NCBI RefSeq assembly: GCF_030409505.1
Contig: NZ_JAUFPZ010000002.1
Coordinates: forward strand, 1,991,501-2,055,500
Reading direction: 5' to 3'
Origin: Zunongwangia endophytica
Lineage (GTDB): Bacteria; Bacteroidota; Bacteroidia; Flavobacteriales; Flavobacteriaceae
DNA: 64,000 bases
In this document: piece after piece, positions 16,654 through 25,526 of the stretch
How the letters are laid out: the number at the start of each line of letters is the position of its first letter
Numbering within the stretch: position 1 is the stretch's first letter
Translations under genes and position numbers: made by a program
Notes under the pieces: model-generated
The model's database searches: none
What the model saw: the letters and a program-made list of their open reading frames with translations, nothing else
What the model was told of the DNA's origin: nothing

Positions 16654-18864
16654 CTATAAAACTATCGGCATAATATTTCTATAAACTACCTGATAGAATT
16701 GCTGTGTATCATAGGGTTTAATGATGATATCATTCATCCCTGCATTGTGAATTTCCTCTCTAATTTCTTCTACTTCTACAGCAGTTAAAGCAATCACAGG
16801 AATTTCAATATTAAATTCCCGTATTTTTCGGGTAGCTTCCATCCCGCTTATTCCGGGCATATTTACATCCATTAAAACCAGATCAAAGTTGCCATCCTTA
16901 ACTTTTTCTACAGCTTCATTCCCATCTTGGGCAATTTCACAATCAAATTTTTTCTGCTCTAAAATTCTCTTGGTTACGATCTGATTTATGCGATTATCAT
17001 CAACGATTAAAATACGACTTTGTAAGTCTTTAGGCATATCTTCTGGTATAGAACTGTTTGTATTTTCCGTTTCAGCTTTAGACAAATCTAATTTTTCTTT
17101 ATCTATCTGAAAACAGATTTCAAAACTAAAATTTGAACCTTTATTCTCAATGCTATTTAAATGAATATCAGATTCGAATAATTTAAGCATCTTTTTCACA
17201 ATTGGTAAACCTAAACCTGTTCCCTGGTAATTATAGTTAGTAGGTTTTATTTGAGAAAATTCTTCGAAAATCTCTTTTTGCTTGCTTTGCGGTATTCCGA
17301 TACCGTCGTCCTCTACTTCAAATTGAAGTTTGCATTCCTCTGAAGTTTCTTCCACACGTTTTACCCGTACCCAAATGTTTCCTCTCTCGGTGAATTTTAA
17401 AGCATTTCCCATAAGATTCACCATTATTTGTGACAATCTTACCGAGTCTCCTATTAAATATTGAGGTACAACTTCATCAATTTCAAGATGCATTTTATTT
17501 CTATTCTGAATTCGGGTAAATTCAAGTGTATTCGTAATACTATGCAGCAAATCTCCTAAATGAAATGGGTTGTTTTCTATTTTCACCTCTTTAGATTCCA
17601 TTTTATTAATTTGCAGTACATCGTTTATTAAAGCGAGAAGATAATCTGCTGAGAACTTTAGAGACTTCAAATCATCTTGATGACTCTTTAGATGTTTATC
17701 TTCAAGCAATAAAGAGGTTAAGCCAATAACGCCGTACAGTGGTGTTCTAAGCTCATGGCTTACGGTAGAAAAAAATTGTGTTTTCAGATTAGAAAGCCGC
17801 TCGGTCGCTTCTTTCGATTTTTGGAGCTCCAGATTTTTTTCTTGCAGCTCGCTAATTAATACTCTTCGTGAACTGTTGATTTTGTAAAGAAATATCAAGA
17901 TTATAGATAAGACAATAGCGGCAACTATCAGTAGAATGAGCTTTTCGTTAGATTTGTCGATTATTTTCTGTTGATATTCCTTTTCTTTTCTAGCAATTTC
18001 CAGATTTTTTTGATATTCATTAACGTCGAATCTCGCATTAGCGGCCTGTATTTGAGTAGTCTTTATATGCTCAAAAGTTTTCGAATCATAAAAATTTTGC
18101 TGCTTTAAAGCGTTATAGGCTTCTTGATAGTTTCCTGCTTTGAAAAGCATTTCAGCGTACCACTTATAAGCTTCGGCACCTTCGTATTCTAAGCTATCGC
18201 GATTTACAATATTTACTGCATTTTCAAAATAGACCTCGGCAGAATCAATTTCATTTGATGCTAAGAAATACCTACCATAAAGCGTATTAAGTTCAGCATT
18301 TATATAAGACATCTCCTGATTTTTCAGAATTTTTGTGGCATTATCTAAATACGTTTTCGCTTTAGAAGCTTGATCGTTATCAAGATAGGTCCAGGCAATA
18401 TTAATGTTTGGAGCTATAAGTTCTTCTTTATTATCTAATTTGGTAGCAAGATCTATTACTCGGTTATAATAATCGATACCCTTTTGATAATTATCGCTAG
18501 CCTCAGAATAAATATTTCCTAAATTATTATAAGACCACATCAGCAAAGTATCATTATCTGCTGCAGCTGCAAACTTTAAAGATTTTATGTAATGAGATTT
18601 AGCTCTGGTGGTGTCTCTTAGCTCTTCGTAGGCAGTTCCTAAATTATTATGAGCATGATATAAATAATAATTCTGACCCGCTTCCTTTTCAGCCAAGCCT
18701 ATCAAATTCATTGAGCATTGGATACCCTTATGATAATTATAATTATCAAAATACTGTATAGAAGTCTCTAATAGATTTTCAAGGCTATCCTTACTCACCT
18801 GGGCATCCAAAGATAAAGATGCCAGATTTGCTAAAAATCCTAAGATGAGTATTTTTTTTGTCAA
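16654..18864 (-). CDS. TPR-containing hybrid sensor histidine kinase/response regulator
   Basis: A 736-residue hybrid two-component protein. Order of parts: signal peptide (1-21), periplasmic tetratricopeptide repeats (about 25-265), a coiled-coil stretch, one membrane helix (about 309-328), HisKA with phospho-acceptor His370 in STVSHELRTP, the HATPase domain with N, G1 and G2 boxes (NLMGNALKF, DDGIGIP, GTGLGLPIVKK), and a C-terminal receiver domain with acidic pair DD near 622-623 and phospho-Asp666 in LMDVNMP. There is no DNA-binding output domain, so the signal must pass through an unlinked partner. What the TPR part senses is unknown. Neighbours are unrelated. Confidence 0.93.
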   Translation of the reverse strand: MTKKILILGFLANLASLSLDAQVSKDSLENLLETSIQYFDNYNYHKGIQCSMNLIGLAEKEAGQNYYLYHAHNNLGTAYEELRDTTRAKSHYIKSLKFAAAADNDTLLMWSYNNLGNIYSEASDNYQKGIDYYNRVIDLATKLDNKEELIAPNINIAWTYLDNDQASKAKTYLDNATKILKNQEMSYINAELNTLYGRYFLASNEIDSAEVYFENAVNIVNRDSLEYEGAEAYKWYAEMLFKAGNYQEAYNALKQQNFYDSKTFEHIKTTQIQAANARFDVNEYQKNLEIARKEKEYQQKIIDKSNEKLILLIVAAIVLSIILIFLYKINSSRRVLISELQEKNLELQKSKEATERLSNLKTQFFSTVSHELRTPLYGVIGLTSLLLEDKHLKSHQDDLKSLKFSADYLLALINDVLQINKMESKEVKIENNPFHLGDLLHSITNTLEFTRIQNRNKMHLEIDEVVPQYLIGDSVRLSQIMVNLMGNALKFTERGNIWVRVKRVEETSEECKLQFEVEDDGIGIPQSKQKEIFEEFSQIKPTNYNYQGTGLGLPIVKKMLKLFESDIHLNSIENKGSNFSFEICFQIDKEKLDLSKAETENTNSSIPEDMPKDLQSRILIVDDNRINQIVTKRILEQKKFDCEIAQDGNEAVEKVKDGNFDLVLMDVNMPGISGMEATRKIREFNIEIPVIALTAVEVEEIREEIHNAGMNDIIIKPYDTQQFYQVVYRNIMPIVL

Positions 18865-18999
18865 GCTAAATGAAAGTTAAAAACATAAAACAGCGAAAAT
18901 TACTCGATTTAAGCCAATTACCCAAAAAAATAAGCCAAACATGATAAAAACTTGGTTAAACAGCCGTAAATTTATTTTATATTAAAAAAGACAACGTTT

Positions 19000-19359
19000 A
19001 TGCAATATCCATGGCATTTGTATTTAATGGGATTCATGTATACTATAGCTGGCATCAATCACTTTATAAAACCAAAAATGTATGTGAGGATCATGCCGCT
19101 ATATATACCGGCGCACCTTAACATGGTTTATTTAAGTGGAATTGCTGAAATTATTCTGGGAATTGCGGTTTGCTTTTCTATGACTAAAAACTACGCGATA
19201 TACGGAATTATTGCCATGTTGCTTATTTTTTTTACTGTTCACTTTCACATGCTTTCTTCTCCTGAAGCGGGCGCAGGATTACCAAAATGGCTTTTAATTC
19301 TTAGAATTCTGTTGCAGCTTTTATTAATTTGGTGGGCGTGGTTTTACCTGAAATTTTAA
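19000..19359 (+). CDS. DoxX-like small membrane protein
   Basis: A 119-residue integral membrane protein with four predicted helices, matching the DoxX/DoxD-like superfamily (opening GINHFIKPKMYVRIMP pattern with a His and a Lys-Pro turn after helix 1). Such proteins are thought to act in redox or quinone-related membrane processes, but roles vary. The gene sits 4 bases before alkB and is probably co-transcribed with it. A near-consensus -7 motif TAAATTTA lies at 18967-18974. Confidence 0.8.
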   Translation: MQYPWHLYLMGFMYTIAGINHFIKPKMYVRIMPLYIPAHLNMVYLSGIAEIILGIAVCFSMTKNYAIYGIIAMLLIFFTVHFHMLSSPEAGAGLPKWLLILRILLQLLLIWWAWFYLKF

Positions 19360-19363
19360 TGTA

Positions 19364-19939
19364 ATGCAACAATTTGATCTTCCCCAGGCCAAATTAATAT
19401 ATGATTCCGATTTTTTAAATTCTGAATTTGCAAACTCGGTTTTCGAAGAGTTATATAATGAAACCAACTGGATTCAGGAACCCATTAAAATCTTCGGAAA
19501 AGAAATGATGCAACCAAGGTTGACGAATCTTTTTGGCAAGAAGTCTTATTCCTATTCGAATATCGTAATGAAACCTAATCCTTTACCTGAAGTACTTCTG
19601 CAATTAGAAGAAAAGATTGAAGAAGCGGCAGATTCAAAATTCAATGTTTGTCTAGCTAATTTATATCGCGATGGGCGGGACAGTATGGGATGGCACAGTG
19701 ATGATGAAAAAGAACTGGGAAAAAACCCGATTATCGCCTCGGTAAGTTTAGGAGGAGAAAGGATGTTTCATCTTCAGCATAAAACAAAAAAAGAGCTAAA
19801 ACAAAAATTTGTTCTAGCTCATGGTAGTTTACTTATAATGGCAGGGGAAACTCAGCATTACTGGAAACATCAGCTTCCTAAAACTAAAAAACAAGTTTCG
19901 CCACGAATTAACCTCACTTTTAGGCAAATCTTGGATTAG
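19364..19939 (+). CDS. Alpha-ketoglutarate-dependent dioxygenase, AlkB family
   Basis: A 191-residue Fe(II)/2-oxoglutarate dioxygenase related to AlkB, which removes methyl or etheno adducts from bases in single-stranded DNA or RNA. The iron ligands are His111 and Asp113 (WHSDDE) and His169 (YWKHQLPK), and the 2-oxoglutarate-binding pair is Arg181 and Arg187 in RINLTFR. The NLYRDGRDSMGWHSD block is typical of the ALKBH2/3-like branch. It follows the DoxX gene by 4 bases and its stop overlaps the stop of the convergent nuclease gene by 4 bases. Confidence 0.93.
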   Translation: MQQFDLPQAKLIYDSDFLNSEFANSVFEELYNETNWIQEPIKIFGKEMMQPRLTNLFGKKSYSYSNIVMKPNPLPEVLLQLEEKIEEAADSKFNVCLANLYRDGRDSMGWHSDDEKELGKNPIIASVSLGGERMFHLQHKTKKELKQKFVLAHGSLLIMAGETQHYWKHQLPKTKKQVSPRINLTFRQILD

Positions 19940-20718
19940 CCATAAATTTCATTTAAAATCTTTGCAAGACGTATACCGCCCTTTTGTAATTGTTGTCTAA
20001 CTGTTGGAAACCACTGGTACATATATTTGTAACCAAGATCATTATCTTCTTCAACAGATTTGTATAATTCTTCAGCAAGATCTCTACTCTCGTACACCCA
20101 ATCTAATAAGTTTCCGCTCTCGATAGCCTTAATTTGCATTTTGCTTAATTCATCACGATTTTCAGCAAGTTCAGTATAACTCATCTGATAAGAATCGATC
20201 ATTTTACTGTCCCAAACACTATGAATATTGGTCTTTTTTCCAAACCATTCTACATCTACTCTATTGCCTCCTAAATCTGCAGCATGCCCAACGTGAAATG
20301 GTTGATGCAAATCTCCCACAAAATGAACAAGCATTTTTAAATGGAACTGCTTATCTTCTCTACTTGCGTTTTTATCTTCCAGAACTTCGATACACTTTCT
20401 AATTCCGCCAACAAGATCGCCATCTTCACTAGCATGTTCAGCATCGTATTCAGTTGCCTCTGGATCTATATTTACGTAATGCCAAGGGCTATATTTTCTA
20501 TAAGAAGGATCACTTTTAATGTCATCCCCATGATTTGCTACAAACGCAAGACTATTCCCGTTAAGTAATTTATCAATTGCTTTCTTAGCTCTTCTGTTTA
20601 AATGGACTTGCGCAATTTCACCAGTGGTTCTATGGCCTGTTTTGCCCCACTCTATATCGTTGGCTAAACTAAGATTGCTAATTAATACGACGCAAAGTAC
20701 AATCAATACTCTTTTCAT
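19936..20718 (-). CDS. S1/P1 nuclease family protein
   Basis: A 260-residue secreted zinc-dependent nuclease of the S1/P1 family, which cleaves single-stranded nucleic acids or 3'-nucleotides. A signal peptide (about 1-19) precedes the family's defining N-terminal Trp24, whose amino group and side chain help bind zinc in the mature enzyme. His, Asp and Glu ligands are visible in GHRTTGEIA, HYVN, HFVGDLHQPFHVGH and SVWDSKM. It probably acts in the periplasm or outside the cell, for example in phosphate scavenging. Its promoter element is at 20737-20744, and its 3' end overlaps alkB by 4 bases. Confidence 0.93.
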   Translation of the reverse strand: MKRVLIVLCVVLISNLSLANDIEWGKTGHRTTGEIAQVHLNRRAKKAIDKLLNGNSLAFVANHGDDIKSDPSYRKYSPWHYVNIDPEATEYDAEHASEDGDLVGGIRKCIEVLEDKNASREDKQFHLKMLVHFVGDLHQPFHVGHAADLGGNRVDVEWFGKKTNIHSVWDSKMIDSYQMSYTELAENRDELSKMQIKAIESGNLLDWVYESRDLAEELYKSVEEDNDLGYKYMYQWFPTVRQQLQKGGIRLAKILNEIYG

Positions 20719-20736
20719 TCTGTTTCAATTTTGCTG

Positions 20737-20744
20737 CAAATATA
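20737..20744 (-). promoter_or_regulatory. -7 promoter element of the S1/P1 nuclease gene
   Basis: TATATTTG on the minus strand, perfect consensus, followed by CAGC and then the ATG 18 nt beyond. It shares the TTTGCAGC extension with the rpsU promoter. Confidence 0.65.
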
Positions 20745-20845
20745 ACTAAGCTTAAGTAATTTAAATGTTAAACATCTAAAGCGATCAATTTTATTTCAAT
20801 ATATTAGTGATATCATTTTAATATCAATTAAAAATTTAACCACAA

Positions 20846-21706
20846 ATGACACAAGAAAAATCTTCATCTCCATCGAATGGCTATTTCATGCTTTTCATCT
20901 TTGCAATCCTATTTCTCGGAAGTATTTTAGGCTTTATTGCTATCAAAAATCCATGGTTTATTTTAGGAATTTTCTTAGCCATCTTGCTTGCACCGGGGTT
21001 TATTCTAGTGAATCCTAATGAATCGCGGGTGCTTTTATTATTTGGAGATTATCGCGGTACTGTAAAAAAGAATGGTCTTTTTTGGGTGAATCCTTTTTAC
21101 ACCAAAAAGAAGATTTCTTTGCGTGCCAGAAACTTTGACAGTGAACGACTGAAAGTAAACGATAAACTGGGAAACCCGGTAATGATAAGCACTATCTTGG
21201 TTTGGCGTGTAAATGATACTTACAAAGCCTCTTTTGATGTTGATAATTTTGAAAATTTTGTAGTGGTCCAAACCGATGCAGCGGTTAGAAAGCTGGCTAG
21301 CATGTATCCTTACGATAATTTTGCAGATGAAGGTTTAGATGAAGATATTACCTTAAGAAGTAGTGTTAACGAAGTGAGCGATGCACTAGAAAAAGAACTA
21401 GATGAGCGCTTAGAAATCGCCGGAATCGAAGTGTTAGAATCCCGTATTGGTTATTTGGCTTATGCTAACGAAATTGCCAGTGCAATGCTTAAAAGACAAC
21501 AAGCCACAGCTATTGTAGCCGCTCGACATAAAATCGTTGAAGGCGCCGTTAGTATGGTAGAAATGGCTTTGGATGAATTAAGTAAAAAAGAAATTGTGAA
21601 TCTAGATGAAGAACGCCGTGCTGCCATGGTAAGCAATCTAATGGTGATACTTTGTGGCGATAAAGATGCCTCTCCCGTTGTAAATGCCGGTACACTTAAC
21701 CATTAA
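20846..21706 (+). CDS. SPFH (stomatin/prohibitin/flotillin/HflK) domain protein
   Basis: A 286-residue membrane-anchored SPFH protein. Two N-terminal hydrophobic segments (about 13-33 and 37-55) are followed by the PHB/SPFH fold (about 55-230, starting at the typical NPNESRVLLLFG strand) and a helical tail. SPFH proteins form oligomeric membrane scaffolds or help control membrane proteases. It leads a compact same-strand cluster with a small membrane protein (2-base gap), an alpha/beta hydrolase, a ribbon-helix-helix protein and a HAD phosphatase. Confidence 0.9.
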   Translation: MTQEKSSSPSNGYFMLFIFAILFLGSILGFIAIKNPWFILGIFLAILLAPGFILVNPNESRVLLLFGDYRGTVKKNGLFWVNPFYTKKKISLRARNFDSERLKVNDKLGNPVMISTILVWRVNDTYKASFDVDNFENFVVVQTDAAVRKLASMYPYDNFADEGLDEDITLRSSVNEVSDALEKELDERLEIAGIEVLESRIGYLAYANEIASAMLKRQQATAIVAARHKIVEGAVSMVEMALDELSKKEIVNLDEERRAAMVSNLMVILCGDKDASPVVNAGTLNH

Positions 21707-21708
21707 AT

Positions 21709-22191
21709 ATGAGAGTATTTAAAGAAGAGCAACGGTTTACGCAATGGTGGTTAATCGTTATCTGTACAATAGTCATCCTAGGGATTATAATAAACTTTTT
21801 CTCCTACGAAAAACCGCTAGAGCAATTCTCTACCTTCAATATAGTAAGTAAAGCAATAGGACCTATAATAGGCGTTGGAATATTTTTAGTAAAAATGCAC
21901 ACAAAAATCGACAAATATGGAGTCGAAGTTTGGTTTAGTCCATTTCGATTTACTAAAAAAGAGTTTAGATGGAAAGAGCTTGAAAAAGTGCATACTAGAA
22001 AATACAAACCCGTTAGCGAATATGGTGGCTGGGGAATTCGTGGCTTAAGCAAACCAAAAGCCTATAATGTAAAAGGAAACAAGGGAATTCAGCTGAAAAC
22101 AAGAAAGGGACGCTATTTTCTAATCGGGACACAGCAACCAAATAAAGTCGACCAGGTAATTCGTAGATACTTTAATAATTCTGAAGAATGA
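21709..22191 (+). CDS. Small membrane protein with PH-like soluble part
   Basis: A 160-residue protein with two hydrophobic helices (about 13-32 and 47-63) followed by a soluble beta-rich part containing the strand pattern seen in bacterial PH-like domains: a KEFRWKELEKVHTR segment and an IQLKTRKGRYFLIGTQ strand pair ending in a helix. I do not recognise a named family with confidence. The gene lies 2 bases after the SPFH gene and overlaps the hydrolase start by 4 bases (ATGA), so it is almost certainly translated with both. Confidence 0.75.
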   Translation: MRVFKEEQRFTQWWLIVICTIVILGIIINFFSYEKPLEQFSTFNIVSKAIGPIIGVGIFLVKMHTKIDKYGVEVWFSPFRFTKKEFRWKELEKVHTRKYKPVSEYGGWGIRGLSKPKAYNVKGNKGIQLKTRKGRYFLIGTQQPNKVDQVIRRYFNNSEE

Positions 22192-23090
22192 AAAAAATAC
22201 TATTCATATTATCGATTTTGAGCATCAATTTTTGTTTCGCTCAATTTGAAGATAAAGATATAGAAGTGAATAAATATGTTCACGGTACAATCTGCGAGCC
22301 TTCAGAAAAAACCGAAGTTGCCGCACTGATTATCGCAGGATCTGGACCTACCGATCGCGATGGTAATATTCCAGTTATAAATAATCATAGTCTAGAAATG
22401 TTAGCACATGGCTTGGCTGAAAATAATATTGCTAGCTTTCGATACGACAAAAGAATTTTTAGACTTGGTGAACTCAACCTAACGGAAGCTGATCTTTCTT
22501 TCGAAGATTTTATTGAAGATGCGGTTACCGGAATCCACTACTTAAAAGATACATTGGGCTATAAAAAAATAGTCGTAATTGGCCATAGCCAGGGATCTCT
22601 AGTTGGTATGATTGCCGCAAAAGATCGTGCTTCTGGCTTTATTTCTCTTGCCGGGCCTTCAGAAAAAATGAGCACTAAAATCATAGAGCAGGTGACCAAT
22701 CAATCACCCGCTTATGGGGACACAACAAGAGTTCACTTTCAGGAATTACAAGATACCGATACGATCAAAAAAGTAAATCCATTTTTGATGAGTATTTTTA
22801 GACCATCGGTACAACAATTCATAAAATCCTGGGATCACTACGAACCTAAAAAAGAAATCCAAGAATTGTCCATTCCTATCTTAATTATCAACGGTGATAA
22901 AGATAAGCAGGTGAGTATTGAAGATGCAAAAGCCTTAAAAATTGTGGTAAATGATGCTGAATTGTTACTTTTGAAAAATATGAATCATGTTTTAAAATCT
23001 GAAGCCGAAACACGAACAAATGAAGAGGGAGAATTGATAGTGCATCCGGAGTTAATCCCAGCACTAACAAAATTCATTCAGGAATTATAG
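22188..23090 (+). CDS. Alpha/beta hydrolase, exported
   Basis: A 300-residue alpha/beta-fold hydrolase with an N-terminal signal peptide (about 1-18, cleavage after an Ala-rich CFA). The nucleophile elbow is GHSQG with Ser134; the acid is probably the Asp in INGDKDKQV and the base the His in KNMNHVLK. The oxyanion stretch IIAGSGPTDRDGN is typical of the BAAT-like/dienelactone-type esterase group. The substrate is unknown. It overlaps the preceding membrane-protein gene by 4 bases and is followed 3 bases later by the small ribbon-helix-helix gene. Confidence 0.88.
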   Translation: MKKILFILSILSINFCFAQFEDKDIEVNKYVHGTICEPSEKTEVAALIIAGSGPTDRDGNIPVINNHSLEMLAHGLAENNIASFRYDKRIFRLGELNLTEADLSFEDFIEDAVTGIHYLKDTLGYKKIVVIGHSQGSLVGMIAAKDRASGFISLAGPSEKMSTKIIEQVTNQSPAYGDTTRVHFQELQDTDTIKKVNPFLMSIFRPSVQQFIKSWDHYEPKKEIQELSIPILIINGDKDKQVSIEDAKALKIVVNDAELLLLKNMNHVLKSEAETRTNEEGELIVHPELIPALTKFIQEL

Positions 23091-23093
23091 AAT

Positions 23094-23273
23094 ATGGCTA
23101 AGAAAAAAGCATTTGCATTACGGGTAGATGAAGACATGCTAAAAGCTGTTGAGAAATGGGCTTCCGATGAATTTCGGAGTACCAATGGGCAGATTGAATG
23201 GATGCTTAGCAAATGTTTAAAAGAAGCAAAAAGACACCCTAAAGATAAAAAAAAGAAAACTAATGAATTATAA
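23094..23273 (+). CDS. Arc-type ribbon-helix-helix DNA-binding protein
   Basis: A 59-codon gene between the hydrolase and the HAD phosphatase. The product starts MAKKKAFALRVDEDMLKAVE and has the ribbon-helix-helix layout: an N-terminal strand FALRV, helix A (about 12-25), a turn near STNGQ and helix B (about 31-44), then a Lys-rich tail. This resembles Arc/CopG-type dimers that bind DNA. It starts 3 bases after the hydrolase stop and overlaps the HAD start by 11 bases, which argues for real translation in the operon. It could regulate the cluster; that is inference. Confidence 0.82.
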   Translation: MAKKKAFALRVDEDMLKAVEKWASDEFRSTNGQIEWMLSKCLKEAKRHPKDKKKKTNEL

Positions 23274-24078
23274 AATTGTCTTTTCAGACATCGACGGTAC
23301 GCTCTTAAATGGAGAAAGAGAACTTTCCGATTTCACTATAAAAACTATTAAAGAAGTAAAAGAAAAACTACCTGTTGTATTAATTTCAGCTAGAATGCCA
23401 GATGCAATGCATCATCTGCAGGAAGAACTCGATATAAGAGAACTTCCCATAATTGCCTATAACGGCGGACTAGTTTTGGTTGACGATAAACCAATCAGCT
23501 CGGTAGAAATCCCAATGGATTCTCTAAAAGCGATACATCAATTTAATACTGAAAACAATCTTGATGTACACCTTAGTTTATACCACCACGATGAATGGTA
23601 TGTGCCGCAAACCGATTTTTGGTCTAATCGCGAAGAAAATAATACTAAGGTAAGCCCCCAAATAAAATCAAATGCTGAAGTTATTGAAAAATGGACTTCA
23701 GAAAATAAAGGCCCGCATAAGATCATGGCCATGGGTGACGAAGAAAAAATAGATAAGATTAGCGATTTCTTAAGCGAAAATTATAAAGATAAACTTCACT
23801 TCTATCGCTCAAATAAAAACTATTTGGAAGTTGCCAATAAAGAGATTTCAAAATTTTCAGCAATTCAATATCTACTAGATCATCATTATAAAATATCTAC
23901 TAAGGATACTATCGCTTTTGGTGATAATTACAATGATGTAGAAATGGTTGGCGGTGTAGGCATGGGTGTTGCCGTTTCGAATGCTCGCCAAGAGGTAAAA
24001 GACGTTGCTACTAAAATGACAGGACACGGAAAAGAAGATGGCGTAGCCAAAAGTCTTCAGGCAATGTTTTCATTATAA
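23263..24078 (+). CDS. HAD family hydrolase, Cof type
   Basis: A 271-residue phosphatase of the haloacid dehalogenase superfamily, Cof/IIB subfamily, likely acting on sugar phosphates, nucleotides or flavin phosphates. Motif I is DIDGT with nucleophile Asp9 and acid/base Asp11; motif II is LISAR; the motif III Lys lies in the cap-to-core return (NKEISKFSAI); motif IV is FGDNYNDVEM. A large C2-type cap lies between motifs II and III. The start overlaps the preceding ribbon-helix-helix gene by 11 bases. It closes the SPFH-led cluster. Confidence 0.92.
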   Translation: MNYKIVFSDIDGTLLNGERELSDFTIKTIKEVKEKLPVVLISARMPDAMHHLQEELDIRELPIIAYNGGLVLVDDKPISSVEIPMDSLKAIHQFNTENNLDVHLSLYHHDEWYVPQTDFWSNREENNTKVSPQIKSNAEVIEKWTSENKGPHKIMAMGDEEKIDKISDFLSENYKDKLHFYRSNKNYLEVANKEISKFSAIQYLLDHHYKISTKDTIAFGDNYNDVEMVGGVGMGVAVSNARQEVKDVATKMTGHGKEDGVAKSLQAMFSL

Positions 24079-24145
24079 TTTCTATTAAAAACTAAAATTA
24101 TGCAGGTAGAATATAATTTGTATTTTGCCTGCAAATCTTATTTTT

Positions 24146-25411
24146 ATGGAAGACATGCCGGTTTTTACAAATGATGCTGTGGTATTAGGATTACTAATGC
24201 TGTCGCTTGGTTTTGTTTTTTATACCTCATCGATCAAAACTGGATTTTGGGCAAAATTTTATAAGATTGTTCCGGGAGTATTAATGTGTTATTTAATTCC
24301 GGCTATACTGAATTCGGCTGGATTAATTGATGCTTCGGTTTCTAATTTATACTTTATGGCTAGTAGGTATCTTCTACCTGCGTCATTAGTATTAATGACT
24401 TTAAGTATCGATCTAAAAGCAATATTTAATTTAGGTCCCAAAGCTTTAATTATGTTCTTTGCTGCCACTATAGGAATTATTATTGGTGGCCCAATTGCTA
24501 TTTTACTCATTTCTGCAATATCACCAGAAACTGTTGGTGGCGCAGGGTTCGATGCTACATGGCGTGGTCTATCTACTCTTGCCGGTAGTTGGATTGGCGG
24601 CGGTGCAAACCAGGCTGCGATGTTAGAGATTTATCAGTACAACCAGGAAAAGTATGGTGGTATGGTACTTGTAGATATTGTTGTTGCGAACCTTTGGATG
24701 GCTATCGTTCTTTTAGGCGTTGGTAAAAGCGACCGAATCGACCAATGGCTGCAAGCAGATAACTCTGCCATAACCGATTTAAAAAATAAGGTTTCGGCAT
24801 ATTCAGATAGTGTAAAGCGAATTCCCAGTTTATCCGATTTTATGATTATCCTAGCACTTGCCTTTGGAGCAGTTGGGATTGCTCATTTTGGTGCCGATGA
24901 AATTTCAAGTTTCTTAGTGCGTACTTTTGATGTTTTTCAGGATAAAAAAAGCACATTAGCCTCTTTTTCTTCGGAATTTTTCTGGATGATCACCATTGCC
25001 ACCGCTCTTGGAATTCTACTGTCTTTTACTAAATTTAAACAATACGAAGGAGCCGGAGCTAGTAAAATTGGAAGCATTTTTATTTATGTTTTAGTGGCCA
25101 CTATAGGTATGAAAATGGATCTTGGTTCGGTTTTCGAAAATCCTGGATTAATAGCCATAGGTTTAGTTTGGATGACTATACATGTAGTCATTTTACTGGT
25201 AACCGCTAAATTGATAAAAGCACCTTACTTCTTCCTTGCGGTAGGAAGCCAGGCAAACGTTGGTGGTGCAGCTTCAGCTCCAGTAGTAGCCGCAGCTTTT
25301 CATCCATCATTAGCAACTGTTGGTGTTCTATTGGCCGTATTTGGATATGTGGTTGGAACTTACGGAGCCATATTATGTACCATGCTTATGCAGATCGCTT
25401 CAGGAAGTTAG
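24146..25411 (+). CDS. DUF819 family membrane protein (putative transporter)
   Basis: A 421-residue polytopic membrane protein with about ten to eleven hydrophobic helices, matching DUF819 (YjcL-like), which is distantly related to sodium/solute symporters. Family-like glycine-rich motifs are visible: SWIGGGANQAAM in the middle and SQANVGGAASAPVVAAAFHP near the end. The ATG at 24146 (MEDMPVF) is preferred over a TTG at 24125. A substrate cannot be assigned. It stands alone, with the HAD gene 67 bases upstream and a DUF4369 lipoprotein gene downstream. Confidence 0.88.
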   Translation: MEDMPVFTNDAVVLGLLMLSLGFVFYTSSIKTGFWAKFYKIVPGVLMCYLIPAILNSAGLIDASVSNLYFMASRYLLPASLVLMTLSIDLKAIFNLGPKALIMFFAATIGIIIGGPIAILLISAISPETVGGAGFDATWRGLSTLAGSWIGGGANQAAMLEIYQYNQEKYGGMVLVDIVVANLWMAIVLLGVGKSDRIDQWLQADNSAITDLKNKVSAYSDSVKRIPSLSDFMIILALAFGAVGIAHFGADEISSFLVRTFDVFQDKKSTLASFSSEFFWMITIATALGILLSFTKFKQYEGAGASKIGSIFIYVLVATIGMKMDLGSVFENPGLIAIGLVWMTIHVVILLVTAKLIKAPYFFLAVGSQANVGGAASAPVVAAAFHPSLATVGVLLAVFGYVVGTYGAILCTMLMQIASGS

Positions 25412-25526
25412 ATAATTAATTGATTTGTCCTTCAGTAAAAAATTAAAAAATAAATTTTACATCTTCAATAGTTAGATAAAATAGAAAATTATAAGATATT
25501 TGCGCTGCTTAAACCAATACGATACA

